Positions 20,876 through 32,215 of a stretch of DNA of 64,000 nt are shown in pieces (within the stretch, counting starts at the first letter, position 1; each line of letters starts with the position of its first letter). Below the pieces are notes generated by a model. That model saw only the letters and a list, made by a program, of their open reading frames with translations. It was not told where the DNA came from and made no database searches. Source of the DNA: Tolypeutes matacus (Eukaryota; Chordata; Mammalia; Cingulata; Chlamyphoridae); assembly GCA_026826555.1 (NCBI GenBank), contig JAKSZT010054573.1:2650210-2714209 (forward strand), read 5' to 3'. Position numbers and translations under genes: made by a program.

Positions 20876-23174
20876 GTAAAAGCTGTAGGAACAGAGGTTT
20901 CCATAAGAGCTGTGACCAGCGAGTAGCAAAGGCGTATAATGTTGCTTAGAGAAACACCAGCTATTAAGAAATGCCAGTGTGTAGTAATCTTATTCCATTG
21001 TCAATTATATCAATGAACAGACTTTTATGATATGGCTTCCTAATAATATGTAATCATCCAAATAAGAGTTCTGAATTTACTTTTTACTTTCAGAGTTGAA
21101 GGACTTGCCGCTGATATGACTATTTCAATTGAGTCAATATATTTCTATTTAACGTTTTTATTGTTTCAATTTTTAGCAGTTATAGAAATTCTATTCTTGT
21201 TAAATATTAAGATACAGAACCCATTTTGTGTTTTGGGCTGTGTTTTTAGCAATCTGAATAGATGCAATTTGGTAATACAAAGTGGAAATGGTATATTTAC
21301 AACTGCAGAGACAGTGTCAGAACTAAAATCACAGTAGATTTTTGCCTCCTGTGGAAAAAAAACCACAAATTTGAAGGTTTTGAAAGAAATTGACCAAAAG
21401 ACTGACTGACACTGAGGTAGTTGTTATCTAAACATACATATATATGAAATTCTTCATAATGTAACACCATGTACTTGGAAAGTATTTATTTCCCCAAAAT
21501 GAGAATTAAACTGGCTGAGACTCATTCATACGCTCCCTCCAAACTGAACTTGGCAATAGAGGAATATGAGCTTTTGAGAGATCTTATGAGCTATTCACCG
21601 TGAAACAAATGTCCCATCACATATCCTTCAAGCTTCTTTTTTCAGGAAGCTCAGAAGGCACACTGCTCAACATACCCAGCTCAGACACCAGCCGGACAGA
21701 CTGCACGTAACACGCAAAGCACACACACGCTACACGGACAACTGTCATTTGCAACTCTTTCTCTTTGTGAATCAGAATGCTCTCAACACTGCCCGCAGAA
21801 AACAATACAGAAAGGAATCAGCTGCTAAAGTTGGTAAGACTGCAAGAGTCACACTTGACTGGATTTCAAACATGTATGCCTATCCAAATAATTCCAGTGC
21901 TCTTGTTAATTGAATTTACGTTAAAGAAATGTTATGGATGTGAACTTATAAGGTTACTTTCCATGAAACAAACGTTGCCTTTAACTGAGGCATTCCAGAG
22001 AAGTTTTCATTTGGATGGAAAAGGATTTCAGCCCTTAACCTGGACACCCATTGTTTTGGGTACTTGAGTAAAATGGTTTCCACCCACCCAGAAAACACCC
22101 AAAGATGGAGAACTTTTTTCCCTTTTTTTTCTTTTTTTGCCAAGATTGTTGCTGAGACAATTATTTCTTTCCACGCCCAAGACTTCCAATCTCTGTTCCA
22201 TACTTCAAACTTTCAGTAAGAATGGCTTTTGGCAACTGCCCACAGATGATGGCCCAGGAGGTCCAAAATGTAGAAGAAAAGGTGATTCAGACATGAGGGG
22301 TTTAGCCCTAGGGGCCGGATCAACTTGGAGGTCCCTGAGGAAATGGAAGTGGGGAAATGCCAGGGTCCATCCACAGAGGACCTGACTGGCCAGCAGGGGC
22401 AAGTCAAGGAGGAAGAGCAAGGAGTCAGCTGGGTTCACCTGTGAATGTCGAAGGACCACAGGGCAGACCCATTTGAGGGAACTTCTTTCTCATGTTGAGC
22501 TCAAACCTTGTCACACACACAGCATCGCTCCGAATGCCTTTGGATATAGTGGCCAGCATTGGCATGACCAGTTCCCTCCACACTCTTTCTCCAAATGACA
22601 CAGTTTCTCCACGTCTCCCCCCTCCTGGCCATGCTGTGAGCTCTGTCTTCGCTCTCAGCATCCTTCTTAACCCAGAAACGAGAAAGAGGTTCAGCCGCAC
22701 GTGGAGCTTTGAGTTAGGAGACAAAGCTTGCAGGGCCTGCTTCTATATCCCTGGCGAGATTTCCTCTGGTGGGATTGTAAAGGACCGAGCTTGGGGAGCT
22801 GAGCCTGTGGCTTAATATCTCGAAAGCCAGAAAACACGCCGTCAAGAAAAAGGCAATGAAGGAAATGTACACTGATGGATGCAATGGCTTAGGGTTTCGT
22901 CAGGATGGCTGTTACCACAAACAGCTGTGCTTACCTGTGAGCAATACACCTGAAGTGCAAGCTCCAGCAGCCTCGGGGGAACATGCATTTACTCTGAGCC
23001 AATCGGCCCTGGGTGAAAGGAACGGGACGCACAGTTTTTAAGACTCTTAGGGAAGAAGCTTTCTTTGGTGACCCTCGTGATCTGACGGAAGCCCTCTGGA
23101 GATACCTGAAGACTCGAGTGTGGATGTTACCATGAGCTGCAGCTTAAGGGAACTTGGATGCCTCGGGGTTCAAT
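20876..23174. other. Unique sequence, nothing recognised
   Basis: About 2.3 kb. AT-rich around 21000-21600 and GC-richer from 22150. Frames up to 107 codons (22492-22815 plus, 22425-22724 minus) overlap one another on opposite strands and have no domain. Confidence 0.4.
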
Positions 23175-23265
23175 GTCATCATTTTACTAGTGAAGAAATA
23201 TTGTAAGGCCCAGAGAGGGTAAAAGGTTTTATAAAGACATCTAGCTGGTAAAATAGCAAACAACA
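23175..23265 (-). mobile_element. MIR SINE fragment
   Basis: Reverse MIR core: 'catcattttactagtgaaga', 'taaggcccagagagggtaaa', 'catctagctggtaaaatagc'. Short and ancient. Confidence 0.6.
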
Positions 23266-25224
23266 ACAAACAATCCCCAAATAGCTGAACCCGCATTTTA
23301 ACGTGTTATCTACTAGAAAAGTTTGCCCATCTCCAGCCAGTTGAAATTTCTTATCTTGTTGGCCATACTATACAATTTTGTAATGATTTGAATAAATTAT
23401 CAAATGGATCATGATAAATTGTTGAGCATCTTTGAGGTTGTGGTTGAAATTAAGTCCCAAAAGTTTAGATGAGTGTGTGTGAGAGCATATCAGAAGCATT
23501 TAGGGGACTATTTGAAATACATATACCTACATCCATCCATCATGGGTAACTTGAAATGTCATCCATGCAGAGCCCTTACTGGCTCATGCTTTCTCATAAA
23601 TGTTGGGCCTGAAGTGTCTGCATGGCTATTTTAATTCTGAGACGCAGACGGCAGAGACTGGACTCCTCCTTCTGCTCGTCTCCTTTTAGGCATTTTGCCA
23701 AGCTTGATCTAGCACATGCAAGTGTGCTGATTTGCCTGCATCTTGAAATCATATTCTAACAAAAGAGGATAGAAATTCTTGAAGGATTTGCTCCCCAACT
23801 ACATTTCACTTTATCTTCTTTCCAAATAATTGTAAGGCTCTGGAGGAAAATATCATAGCCAACAGTTGGTCTCTGACAAGGGGGATGAGAGAGCTCACCT
23901 AACAGTTCATTTCCATCTGTGCCATTTATGATGCACATATATCTCTGGCAACAAAGGATGAATAAAAATGATTTTGTATTTATTTCCATAGAAAAGCATG
24001 ATTTAGTGAGAGCTTGAGCATATCAGCTAAATTTAAATTATACACTTGCATTTCTATTGCATTGAGCTATTTATAATATATTGCACTCCTTTAGCTTTTT
24101 TTTTTTTTTTGGTAGAAATAGATATTACATCACATCTTTGGTTTTACAAAGCAGAATTAGTGATCCGAGATGACTGGCCTCGGTGGGGAGAGAATAGCCA
24201 GTATATCCTCACTCCGAAGAATTGCCAGAGCGTTACAAAAGTGATTTCCTCTCCAGAGATAGGGCATTGTCTTCCAAGGAGAACCACAGGGGCTGAGCAC
24301 TTCTGTACACAGTAGCTCAGTGTATATGTCTATAGAATTCCAGGCTCCAGAGCTGGTAGAGGAAGTAGCTTAGCGACCACAAGGCAAACACTTTTAAAAT
24401 GTGGAACTGGAGGCGAGGGAGGGTGAAATAGTGCAGACATCTAGAGGGTTGGTGGTGGGGCGGGGGGGGGGGGGGTTAGGATGCAGGAGTTCAAATGCCC
24501 TATCCTGTGTGATTGGGTATGTGTGTGCTATCTGTGGACTGTAGGCAGTTTGTTGACTGGCCCGAGTGTGACAAAATTAGCTTGGTGTGAAAAGGAAAGC
24601 TTGGTCACAGTAAGCATTGTCACAGCTCTGAAACCTGCATTCAGATGTCTCCCTCCTTCCTGGTAAAAGTTCGTAGTGATGGCAGATCCTTCTAAGGGAC
24701 CCAGGGAAGGTTTTCTTCCCTCCACAATCCACAGAGCGCATCATTTATTTTTGCCTAGAGGTGAAAGATGTGCATCAAGATGGGCAGGATCTCTGGTTTG
24801 ATAATCTACATCCTTGGCAACATTTCAAAGCTTAAGCCGACCTTGTAGGTGTCGCAGGCTAATGGTTCAACCTAATTCTCTCTCTCATGATCCACATTCA
24901 TGTTGAAGTAAGAACATCACACTTACTTTTATAACACATTAAAAGAGCTTCACAGTGTAAAAATAGATAGGTAATCGTTGTCTCTGGATATCGAGTTGGC
25001 CAATGTGTAGAATTTCTCCTGCCTCCATTCCCTTTCCTTGCCTTCCTTTTCCTTGATCTGCTTACAGATGGCATGGATGAAAAATAATAATTTGGAACAC
25101 ACTGTGTTCTATGAGCTTTTGATAAAGACCAACCATGGATGAACTTATATGGAGCAGTCATTGATACTTTCTGCCCTGCAGAGTATAGGGCACATGTCCA
25201 CATCCTTATCCCCATCATTTTGCA
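23266..25224. other. Unique sequence with one G-run
   Basis: Nearly 2 kb with no named repeat apart from T-run 24090-24106 and the G-rich tract at 24451-24475. Short frames only. Confidence 0.4.
24451..24475 (+). repeat. G-rich tract with 14-G run
   Basis: 'ggtggtggggc' followed by 14 consecutive G (24462-24475). Several G-runs in a row meet the simple pattern for a G-quadruplex. It could equally be a slippage-prone homopolymer whose length is uncertain in the assembly. Confidence 0.8.
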
Positions 25225-25730
25225 GATGTTGTTGAGGTTACGAATCAGTTGACCGTAATGTAGTTGTCAACTGGGTTGTCTTTGCAGACTTCAGGTTATC
25301 CCACAGGCCCTTAATATCATAGGTGGAAGAGGAGGTAAGAGAGATGTGGTAGAAAAGGAAATCAGAGAAATTCAAAGCATGAGTAGGCTTCTACATGCCA
25401 TCACCAGTTTCCAAGATGGTGGAAGACAGTCACAAGCCAAAGAAAGCTAACGATGATGACCCTGGCTCACAGCCAGCAAGAAGCAGTGACCACCGTGCTA
25501 CACTTACACAGAATTGAATTCTGATGACAACCTGAATGAGGCTACGAGCGGATTCTCCCAAAGGCTCCAGGTAAGAGCCCAGACCATCTGACACCTTGAT
25601 TTCAGCTTGGTGGGACCCTGGAAAGAGAAGTCAGCTATCCAGGCCAGAATTCTGGCCTCCAGCATGGTGAGATACTCAGTTTGTGTTGTGTTGCTGTGGT
25701 TTGCTATGGCAGCATAGAAAACCAATAGAG
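25225..25730 (+). mobile_element. MLT1-type (MaLR) LTR
   Basis: Shows 'gtctttgcagacttcaggtt', 'cagaccatctgacaccttga' + 'tttcagcttggtgggacc', 'ttctggcctccagcatggtg', 'gctatggcagcatagaaaac' + 'caatagag'. These match the 3' half of the MLT1-type LTR ('acaccttgattttagcccagt...cctccagaactg...'). Confidence 0.75.
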
Positions 25731-26164
25731 TCATGTAATAGAATAGAAGACATTATGTAATAAATTATTGTGTTTTTACAACACTGGTCCCAAATTTATA
25801 GGCAAAGGTGTATGAGAAAGATTTGATTAAAATGTAATAAGCAACAATGAAAGAGCTGTTTCCTGAGACACGTGATTCTTTCCCAAGAGAGGAAAAGGCA
25901 GCTTTCACTCTCTCTGGGAAAGAAGGGAAAAAATGGACAAGGAAAAGGGGTTTCCCTAGTGTCTCCCAAGTTTATAGACTTACTTCACCAACACATTCTA
26001 ATAATACGGTTTTAAAATTGTCATTGTTTTATGTATATATTATTCTGTATTTGTTTGAATTTATTTCGAACATTCACCTTTATGTGACCTGTAAAAGTTA
26101 TGTTACCAATTTATGATTTTCTTTAAAACCTCCTCTCCACCTTGCCCCAGCTCACTGCCTGCCT
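25731..26164. other. Unique sequence, nothing recognised
   Basis: AT-rich in the second half. An 89-codon frame at 25847-26116 has no domain. Confidence 0.4.
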
Positions 26165-26640
26165 GTATTAGTTTTTTGTCACTGCTTTAACAAATTGCCA
26201 TAAACAATGCAAATTTATAATCATATAATCCTGAATATCAGCCGTCCTAAGTTCAAGGTGTTGCTAGAGCCACATTCCTTCTGGACATTCCAGGAGAGAA
26301 TCCACTTCCTTCCTTGCCTTTTGCAACTCGGGTCCAGCCATACTCATTGGCTCATGGCAGCTTCCTGCATCTTCAAAGCCAACAACTCTGCTTCTCTCTG
26401 ACCATCCTCCCATAGTCACATCTCCCTCTGACCACAGCCGGGACAAGTTCTCTGACCTGAAGGACTTGTGAGTCCATTGGGCCCACCCAGAGAGTCTAAC
26501 ATAATCTCCCCATCTCGAGGTGCGTCACTAATCACACGTGCAAAGTCCCTGCTGCACGTAACATAACCCATTCACAGTCCTTAGAATTAGGTGTAGACTC
26601 TTCATAGGGGCCATTATTACCTAGACTTGCATTATATTAG
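26165..26640 (-). mobile_element. MLT1-type (MaLR) LTR
   Basis: Plus-strand start 'tgtattagttttttgtcact' + 'gctttaacaaattgcc' is the reverse complement of the family's 3' end. Then 'agaatccacttccttccttg' + 'ccttttgcaa', 'cattggctcatggcagcttc' and 'ctctgcttctctctgacca'. Ends near 'ttacctagacttgca'. Confidence 0.75.
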
Positions 26641-27284
26641 TAGTAGTAGTATTAAATGCAGTGTGAGAACACAGATAAGACAACCCTGAAGCCAGGAAAA
26701 ATTCAGTTTTCACCGAAACATTTTCCTGCTGGGTGGTTTAGGAACAAGGTCACCTGTAATCAAGGCTGCAGGCAAAGTGCACGAAAAAATGGACTGATTG
26801 ATTACAGACCACGAAGAAACCTATAAAATCAACAACTCTCAACTAGGTAATGCCTGACACGCGTCACAGAGCAGGACAATGGCGTCCCCTGCAGAAGGGA
26901 GCACAGAGAATTTACTCGTGTTTGGGTCATTGCCCTAGATAAAAAGGAGCCCTCATTTTTCCTCTCTTTTCCCTTCCTGCCCTACCTTAAAGATCTTGGT
27001 CTAATTCTCTATATATTTGGCTTTCATTCTTTTAAGGAATACAGTTAAGTAATACATTTGGTCATCAAAGAGCATTTTTCTTCAAATGTAATACACAATT
27101 AGGGAACAGAGTTTGGGGTTTCAAGTTCATTTGCCCCAAGGTTGTCCAGGACTTAAAGCTGCTTATTTTTAAGCAATGTCTATATGGGTACATGTGGTTC
27201 TAAATTGGAGGGGACAGGAAACGATTATTCATTGAAAAATTTTTGTTGGTCAGGCCGGTGACAGATATTACCATTTGGTCCTTA
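26641..27284. other. Unique sequence, nothing recognised
   Basis: Contains a short TAG repeat at 26637-26650. Otherwise no repeat or gene recognised. Confidence 0.4.
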
Positions 27285-27430
27285 CAAGAACTGTGCTGAA
27301 AATACATGATTATCCCTGTTGTACTGGTGGGGAAACTTAAGCTCAGATGAGTTATCTAGTTTGTCCAAGGTAAATGAGTTCTTATCTTTTAGAGGCATGT
27401 TGATGAGACACCACAAAGCTGAGTCTGTTT
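27285..27430 (-). mobile_element. MIR SINE
   Basis: Reverse MIR order: 'ggtccttacaagaactgtgc', 'attatccctgttgtactggt' + 'ggggaaactta', 'tgtccaaggtaaatgag'. Matches the 'cccattttacagatgaggaaactgag' region of the family. Confidence 0.7.
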
Positions 27431-27439
27431 GTCTGATTG

Positions 27440-27517
27440 ACTGTCTATCCATCCATCTACCTATTCCTACCTACATTTTCCTTTATCTACCTCTCTATCA
27501 TCTATTCTATCATATCA

Positions 27518-27561
<44 letters not shown>

Positions 27562-27672
27562 ATCTATCCATCCATCTTATCTATCCATCCATCTGTCATC
27601 AATCTATCCATTCATGGATCCCTTCAACCATCCATCCATTCATCCATCTTCCCTATCTTCCCTATCTTTCTT

Positions 27673-27719
<47 letters not shown>

Positions 27720-27815
27720 ACCTACCTACCTACCTACCTACCTACCTACCTACCTACCTATATATCCATCCATCCACCCATCCATCCATCCATGCATCCA
27801 TATACTTACCTACCT
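27440..27815. repeat. Compound microsatellite
   Basis: Consecutive blocks: CTAT about 27520-27560, CATC and TATC mixtures to about 27660, TC about 27668-27716, CCTA 27718-27760, CATC about 27765-27800. It follows the MIR directly. The 184- and 136-codon frames through it are repeat translations. Confidence 0.95.
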
Positions 27816-27859
27816 ACATTATAATTATAAATATATGTGTACCTTAAAGACATACTTTT

Positions 27860-27949
27860 TAAAAAATTGTTAGGAGGCACCAGAGATTAAACCCAGGACC
27901 TCATATATGGAAGCAGGCACTCAATCCCTGAGCTACATCCACTCCCTGT
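27860..27949 (-). mobile_element. DAS-type SINE with perfect target duplication
   Basis: Minus strand gives 'agggagtggatgtagctcag' (A box), 'tgagtgcctgcttccat' and the B-box-like 'gggtttaatctct'. It is flanked by the perfect 11-bp repeat gacatactttt at 27849-27859 and 27950-27960. A-tail is short. The perfect duplication suggests a fairly young insertion. Confidence 0.88.
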
Positions 27950-28070
27950 GACATACTTTTAAAGTGAATTTTGCCTGTGAAAATACGATTTTGCATTCGT
28001 TTCCTGCCTAGCTTCCGAGTCATCTAAATATAAAGATAAGTCTTGATTACCTGAGGTTGAATGCCTGGAT

Positions 28071-28071
<1 letters not shown>

Positions 28072-28134
<63 letters not shown>
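28072..28134. repeat. (GT)n(GA)n microsatellite
   Basis: About 15 GT units (28072-28101) pass straight into about 16 GA units (28102-28134). GT runs can adopt Z-DNA and GA runs can form triplex. Confidence 0.97.
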
Positions 28135-28138
<4 letters not shown>

Positions 28139-30089
28139 AGATAAGGGTTATGGTATAACTCAAAATCATTCTAAAGCTGTGCCTGACTCAGAGCTGGTTT
28201 ATCTCCGGGTGAGTTAACAGTAAAGACGTGTGTAGTGGGCTCCTGTGCGGTGCTGACCCTCACGGCTGGCTCAGAATTTGGGCATCAGCTGAGTGGTCAG
28301 ATGCCAGCCAGCTGAGGGGAGGATGGAGTAGAACTGTGCTCCCGAGAGCACCTGAGTAGATTCCATGCCTGGACAACCCGAGGTGGCTCCTGGCTTCCTG
28401 GACACACTCGGGAGGGACTTGGCTCTCCTGCTGAGTTGTCTTTGCTGCTTAAATTCTGCGGCTCCGAAAATGGCTTCAAATATATTGGTCCCCATCTCTC
28501 CATAATGAGCTCTCACTTCACGATCAGGATTTCCCAGCTCACCCATCCTCCTCCTCTCCCCAAGTGGAGAAGTCTGAGACCGCCATGAACAAGCCACTCT
28601 GGAGAACTGCCAGGAGACACTGTTCCACTGTCTTTCTCGCATCACCTGGGCATCCCGATGGTTTGTGGCGGCCAAAGGGCCATAGGGGACCAGCACCATC
28701 CCTTGCGACGTGGCCACATCCCTGTTTTTTGCCCCTACAAGTTAGATGATGCTGTTTGAATTTTCTAGGTTTTCATCCTTATAAATCCTGCAAAAGTACA
28801 CACATCTGTCAGATGGGAGAGTTGTGAGGTATTCCCTGGTGGCCTCTTAATTTGGTCCAACTTGCTCAAGGCACAGCAGAAATCTCTTAGAGTCGCAGCA
28901 TTTCTTGGCACCCTTCAGTTAGGTTGAGCACCATGGCTGTTTTCCTTCTCTCTTTCTGTTTTCTTTAGTATTCTTTGTCAGGTTTTGTGGGTTTTGTAAA
29001 TTAGGAGCAGAGGAGTTACAGGCCTGTTGTTGGGCTGTTATTTTCCCCAAATGTTTGGATTTGGCTTTATTTTTTTAGCCCAATTTGAGAGACTTTGTTT
29101 AGGTGAAGTTTAACCTTTTTATATTTCAAGATAATAGCAGATGTGATTGGTTTCACTTCTGTCTCCTTGACTAATGGGTATTTTTAAGGCTTTCTTGCTG
29201 TTTCCTGGGTTTTCTGTCTTTTGTCATATGATTATGTCTTGTTTGTCTCTATCTTTTCCAAAGATTGGAAGGCAGATCCTGATTTTAAATATGCTTATAG
29301 TTCTCTTTTCGTTTTCCAAGAACATTTTTTTTAACCCATTTTACAATCATGCATATGAAATGCTTAGAATGCCTGGCACATAATAAGTGTTCAATAAATG
29401 TTAGTTATTCTCATTTTCATTGCTCAAAAACAGGAATGAAATGATATCTTTTAATCCCACTATGAACAATGGGGGGGGGGGGATAACTTTTATTAACTCA
29501 TTTCCTTCAAGACTTTTTCTCATAGAATATCGGATTTTAAACCCAAGTTATCTTGTTAAATTAAATTAAGATTTAAAAAACCTCTTTTAATAATGTTTGG
29601 CATGAAATCATTTTGATAATCATATTTGAAATTTTTTGGTATGTAGCACTATACTTTTCTGCTTTCAGTACTCATTTTCAGTCTTTCTATTCCATAGTTT
29701 CTGCATTTTGAGTTCTTATTTGCATTTCACATTTTGATGAATTGAGGTAGATTTTATTTTTTAGAAGGGTGTGTGGGTTATAAAATTTTAGGATCCTTGA
29801 ATATTCAAGAACGATTTACCTCTTCCTTGTGCATGTGATACACATATTGGTTGGATATAAAATTCTTTGGTCACAAACTTTTCAACTTTAAAAGGGACCT
29901 TTATTTTGAATTTAGGCTCCATATGAACTATGCGAATACCACATGATTTTGGCTTCTTCTGGGTAAGCTGTTTTTATTTATTTTTTTATTTTTTTCCTAC
30001 CTGAATGCTTGAAAAATGTTTGTCCTTTATTCTCATAGCTCAGAAGAAGAAAAATTCCAGATTCTACCTTAGGGCAAGTGAGTCCTTAG
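28135..30089. other. Mostly unique, possible very old LINE remnants
   Basis: GC-richer to 28750, then T-rich. The stretch about 28950-29960 ('ctaatgggtatttttaagg', 'ttggatataaaattctttgg') has the T-rich look of antisense LINE-1, but I cannot place it in a family. A 12-G run lies at 29471-29482. The 148-codon minus frame at 28271-28717 is unrecognised. Confidence 0.35.
29362..29420 (+). mobile_element. MIR/L2 3' tail fragment
   Basis: 'gcttagaatgcctggcacat' + 'aataagtgttcaataaatg' + 'ttagtta' matches the shared 3' tail of MIR and L2 closely. No body upstream is recognisable. Confidence 0.75.
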
Positions 30090-30700
30090 CTGTCGGCCCC
30101 ATGTTGCACTTGCCGCGCTCTGGCGCTTCCTTTCCTGCACCCGTGTCGGCGCGCCCTTCCCATCCTCAGCCCTGGAAGGAGGAGAGCCTGACCAGGCCTG
30201 CCTTGGGCTGGCAGCCTGGCTGCGTGGCTTCTGCTTGGCGCTGTCTCTGTTCCCTTGGGGATGCATTTACCTGTACGAGCTCCAAGCCTCCTCCTAGGCC
30301 CTGGCCACTGACTGGCAGATCCCCGCCGCGCCCTCGGCGGCCAGGCTCTGCTCATCTCCCTGCTGGGCTCCTGTTTCTTTTCATATTTTGAATTAATGCC
30401 GTTAGTCTCCCAGCCCGCCGGGTGCTCTGCTGCTGAAACTCCCTCCCCAGCCCCACCAGCACCCCATCTCCCGGGCTCCCCCTCTCAGGACCCACTCACG
30501 GCCTCTCCGGGCTTCGCGCTCCGTTGTTTTCCTGAGAGTTGTGTGCAGGGGCCTGAAGGGCAGACGGAAGGACAAAGAGTCTGCCTCAGAGAGCAGCGAT
30601 GCGGTGCTGAGGTGAGGCTGTCCGTTTTCTGGTCCACACGAACCCCGAGGCAGGAGAAGGACAGCAAGTGTGAGGCGGCGCAAGCGCGGATCTGGTTTAT
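30090..30700. promoter_or_regulatory. CpG-rich segment, possible CpG island
   Basis: By hand I count about 16 CpGs in 30090-30365 and a similar density to 30700, including clusters such as 'gtcggcgcgccc', 'ccgccgcgccctcggcgg' and 'ggcggcgcaagcgcgg'. GC is clearly above the neighbours. No repeat family is recognised. Frames at 30005-30391 and 30396-30734 have no domain. It could be an island promoter for an unseen transcript, or a decayed GC-rich repeat. Confidence 0.4.
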
Positions 30701-30829
30701 TTTAGCTGGTGTATTAGCTCCATTTTACATTTAGTTAGGAAAGGGAGAGGGAAAAAGGCCTCTTCACAGGTAAATACAAACATGTGGCAGGCAGGCTCAA
30801 AGCCCCAAACGTGTCTCCATCCTCTCCCC

Positions 30830-31755
30830 CCACCCCCAGTCCCTGTGACTGTGTTAGGTTATACGGCGAGGGAGGGTTGGGTCGTAGATGGAATTAAGGC
30901 TGCTAATCAGCTGACCTTAAAACGGAGATAATCCTGAGATTCCAAAGGGTCCTTGTAAATGGGGAAGGGGGGCAGAAGAGTTCAGAGTCAGAGAGAGGAA
31001 TGGCAACTGCAGAAGGATCAGAGCAAGATGCTGTGCTGCTGGCCTTGACGATAGAAGACACGTGCAGCAAGAAATGTCAGTGGCCTCTAGAAGCTGGGAA
31101 AGGCAAGGAAATGGGCTCCCCCTGGTTTAGCTTCCTAGGCTGCTCAAGCAAATACCAACGCACCGGTTTGGCTTGAACAGTGGAAATTTATTTGCTTATG
31201 GTTTGAGGGCAAAAGAAAGTCCAAACAAGGCATCATGAAGCCGATGCTTTCTCCCTGAAGACCGTGGCATTCTGGGGCTGGCTGCTGGTGATCCTTGGTC
31301 CTTAGCTTGACCTGTGGCAGGGCACATGGCGGCATCTGCTGTCTCTCCCTTCTCTTCTGGGCTCAGCTTCTTGCCTGACGTGGCTCTCCCTTTGTCTGAA
31401 TTTCATTCTCTTATAAAGGACTCCAGTCAGAGGATTAAGACCCATTCGGATTGAGCTGGGCCACACCTTAACTGAGGCAGCCCAACAAGAGGTCCTCCTT
31501 ACGATGGGGTCACACCCCCAGCAATGGATTAAGTTGAAGAACATGTTTCTCTGGGGGACACACAGCTCCAAACCACCACACATACCTGGAGCCTCCAGAA
31601 AGGAAGAGAACCCAGCCAACACCTTGATTTTAGCCCAGTGAGGCCATGCTGGACTTCTAGCCAAAAGAGCTGTAAGAGAAGACATTTGTGTTGTGTCAGG
31701 CAGCTAAGTTTGTGGGACTGTTTGCCAGCGGCCACAGGAAATAATGCATCCATAC
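30830..31755 (+). mobile_element. MLT1-type LTR, split by a nested LTR
   Basis: Left half 30830-31135 has 'gctgctaatcagctgacctt', 'tccttgtaaatggggaaggg' and 'ggcctctagaagctgggaaa'. Right half 31585-31755 has 'cctggagcctccagaaagga', 'acaccttgattttagcccag' and 'gcagctaagtttgtgggact'. The halves join correctly for this family when the insert at 31136-31584 is taken out. Confidence 0.85.
31136..31584 (-). mobile_element. LTR-like element nested in MLT1-type LTR
   Basis: Plus strand 'ttagcttcctaggctgctca' + 'agcaaatacc', 'ggtttggcttgaacagtgga' + 'aatttatttgc', 'cattctggggctggctgctg', 'ggattaagacccattcgga', 'gctccaaaccaccaca'. It reads like the reverse of an LTR 3' end. The 5-mer cctgg lies on both sides (31131-31135 and 31585-31589) and fits a 5-bp target duplication. 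I do not know its subfamily. Confidence 0.75.
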
Positions 31756-31761
31756 ACAGAT

Positions 31762-32215
31762 TGTGATGGTTAAGCTAATGTGTCAACTGGGCCAGGTAAT
31801 TGTGCCCAGGTGTTTGGTCAAGCAAGCACTAATTGGGCTAATTGTAATACAAGGACATTTATGGACTTTAGTCACCAGTGAGTTTTCTGCATACATGGCT
31901 GATTACATCTACATCAATCAGGGCGATTGCCATCATCAAGGAGTGAAGCTTTATCCAATCAGGTGAATGCCTTAAAAGGGGAAGTGATTTCAGCATTCAG
32001 AGAGAATTTCCCAGGTGTCTTTGGACAGCCAGTGTCTTCTGCAAACTCATCAAGGACCTTCACTGGACTTTCATCAGAGCCCCTGGTTTGCAGCCTGCCT
32101 GCGGAACCTGGACTTGTGCATCCCCACGGTCACGTGAGCGACTCTTATCAAATCTCATGTTATTGACAGATATCTCCTGTTGATTCTGTTTCCCCAGAGA
32201 ACCCTGACTAATACA
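31762..32215 (+). mobile_element. ERVL-type solo LTR (MLT2-like) with perfect 5-bp duplication
   Basis: Starts 'tgtgatggttaagctaatgt' and ends 'gagaaccctgactaataca'. It is flanked by cagat at 31757-31761 and 32216-32220, a perfect 5-bp target duplication. It begins a few bases after the end of the MLT1-type LTR. It is the same family as 11991-12435. No internal retroviral sequence remains, so it arose by LTR-LTR recombination. Confidence 0.92.

Noticed and set aside
27319..27873. 184- and 136-codon frames
   Set aside because: Translation of a compound microsatellite.
28271..28717. 148-codon minus-strand frame
   Set aside because: No family resemblance, no splice or promoter context, and an opposed frame overlaps it. 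Kept as a chance frame.
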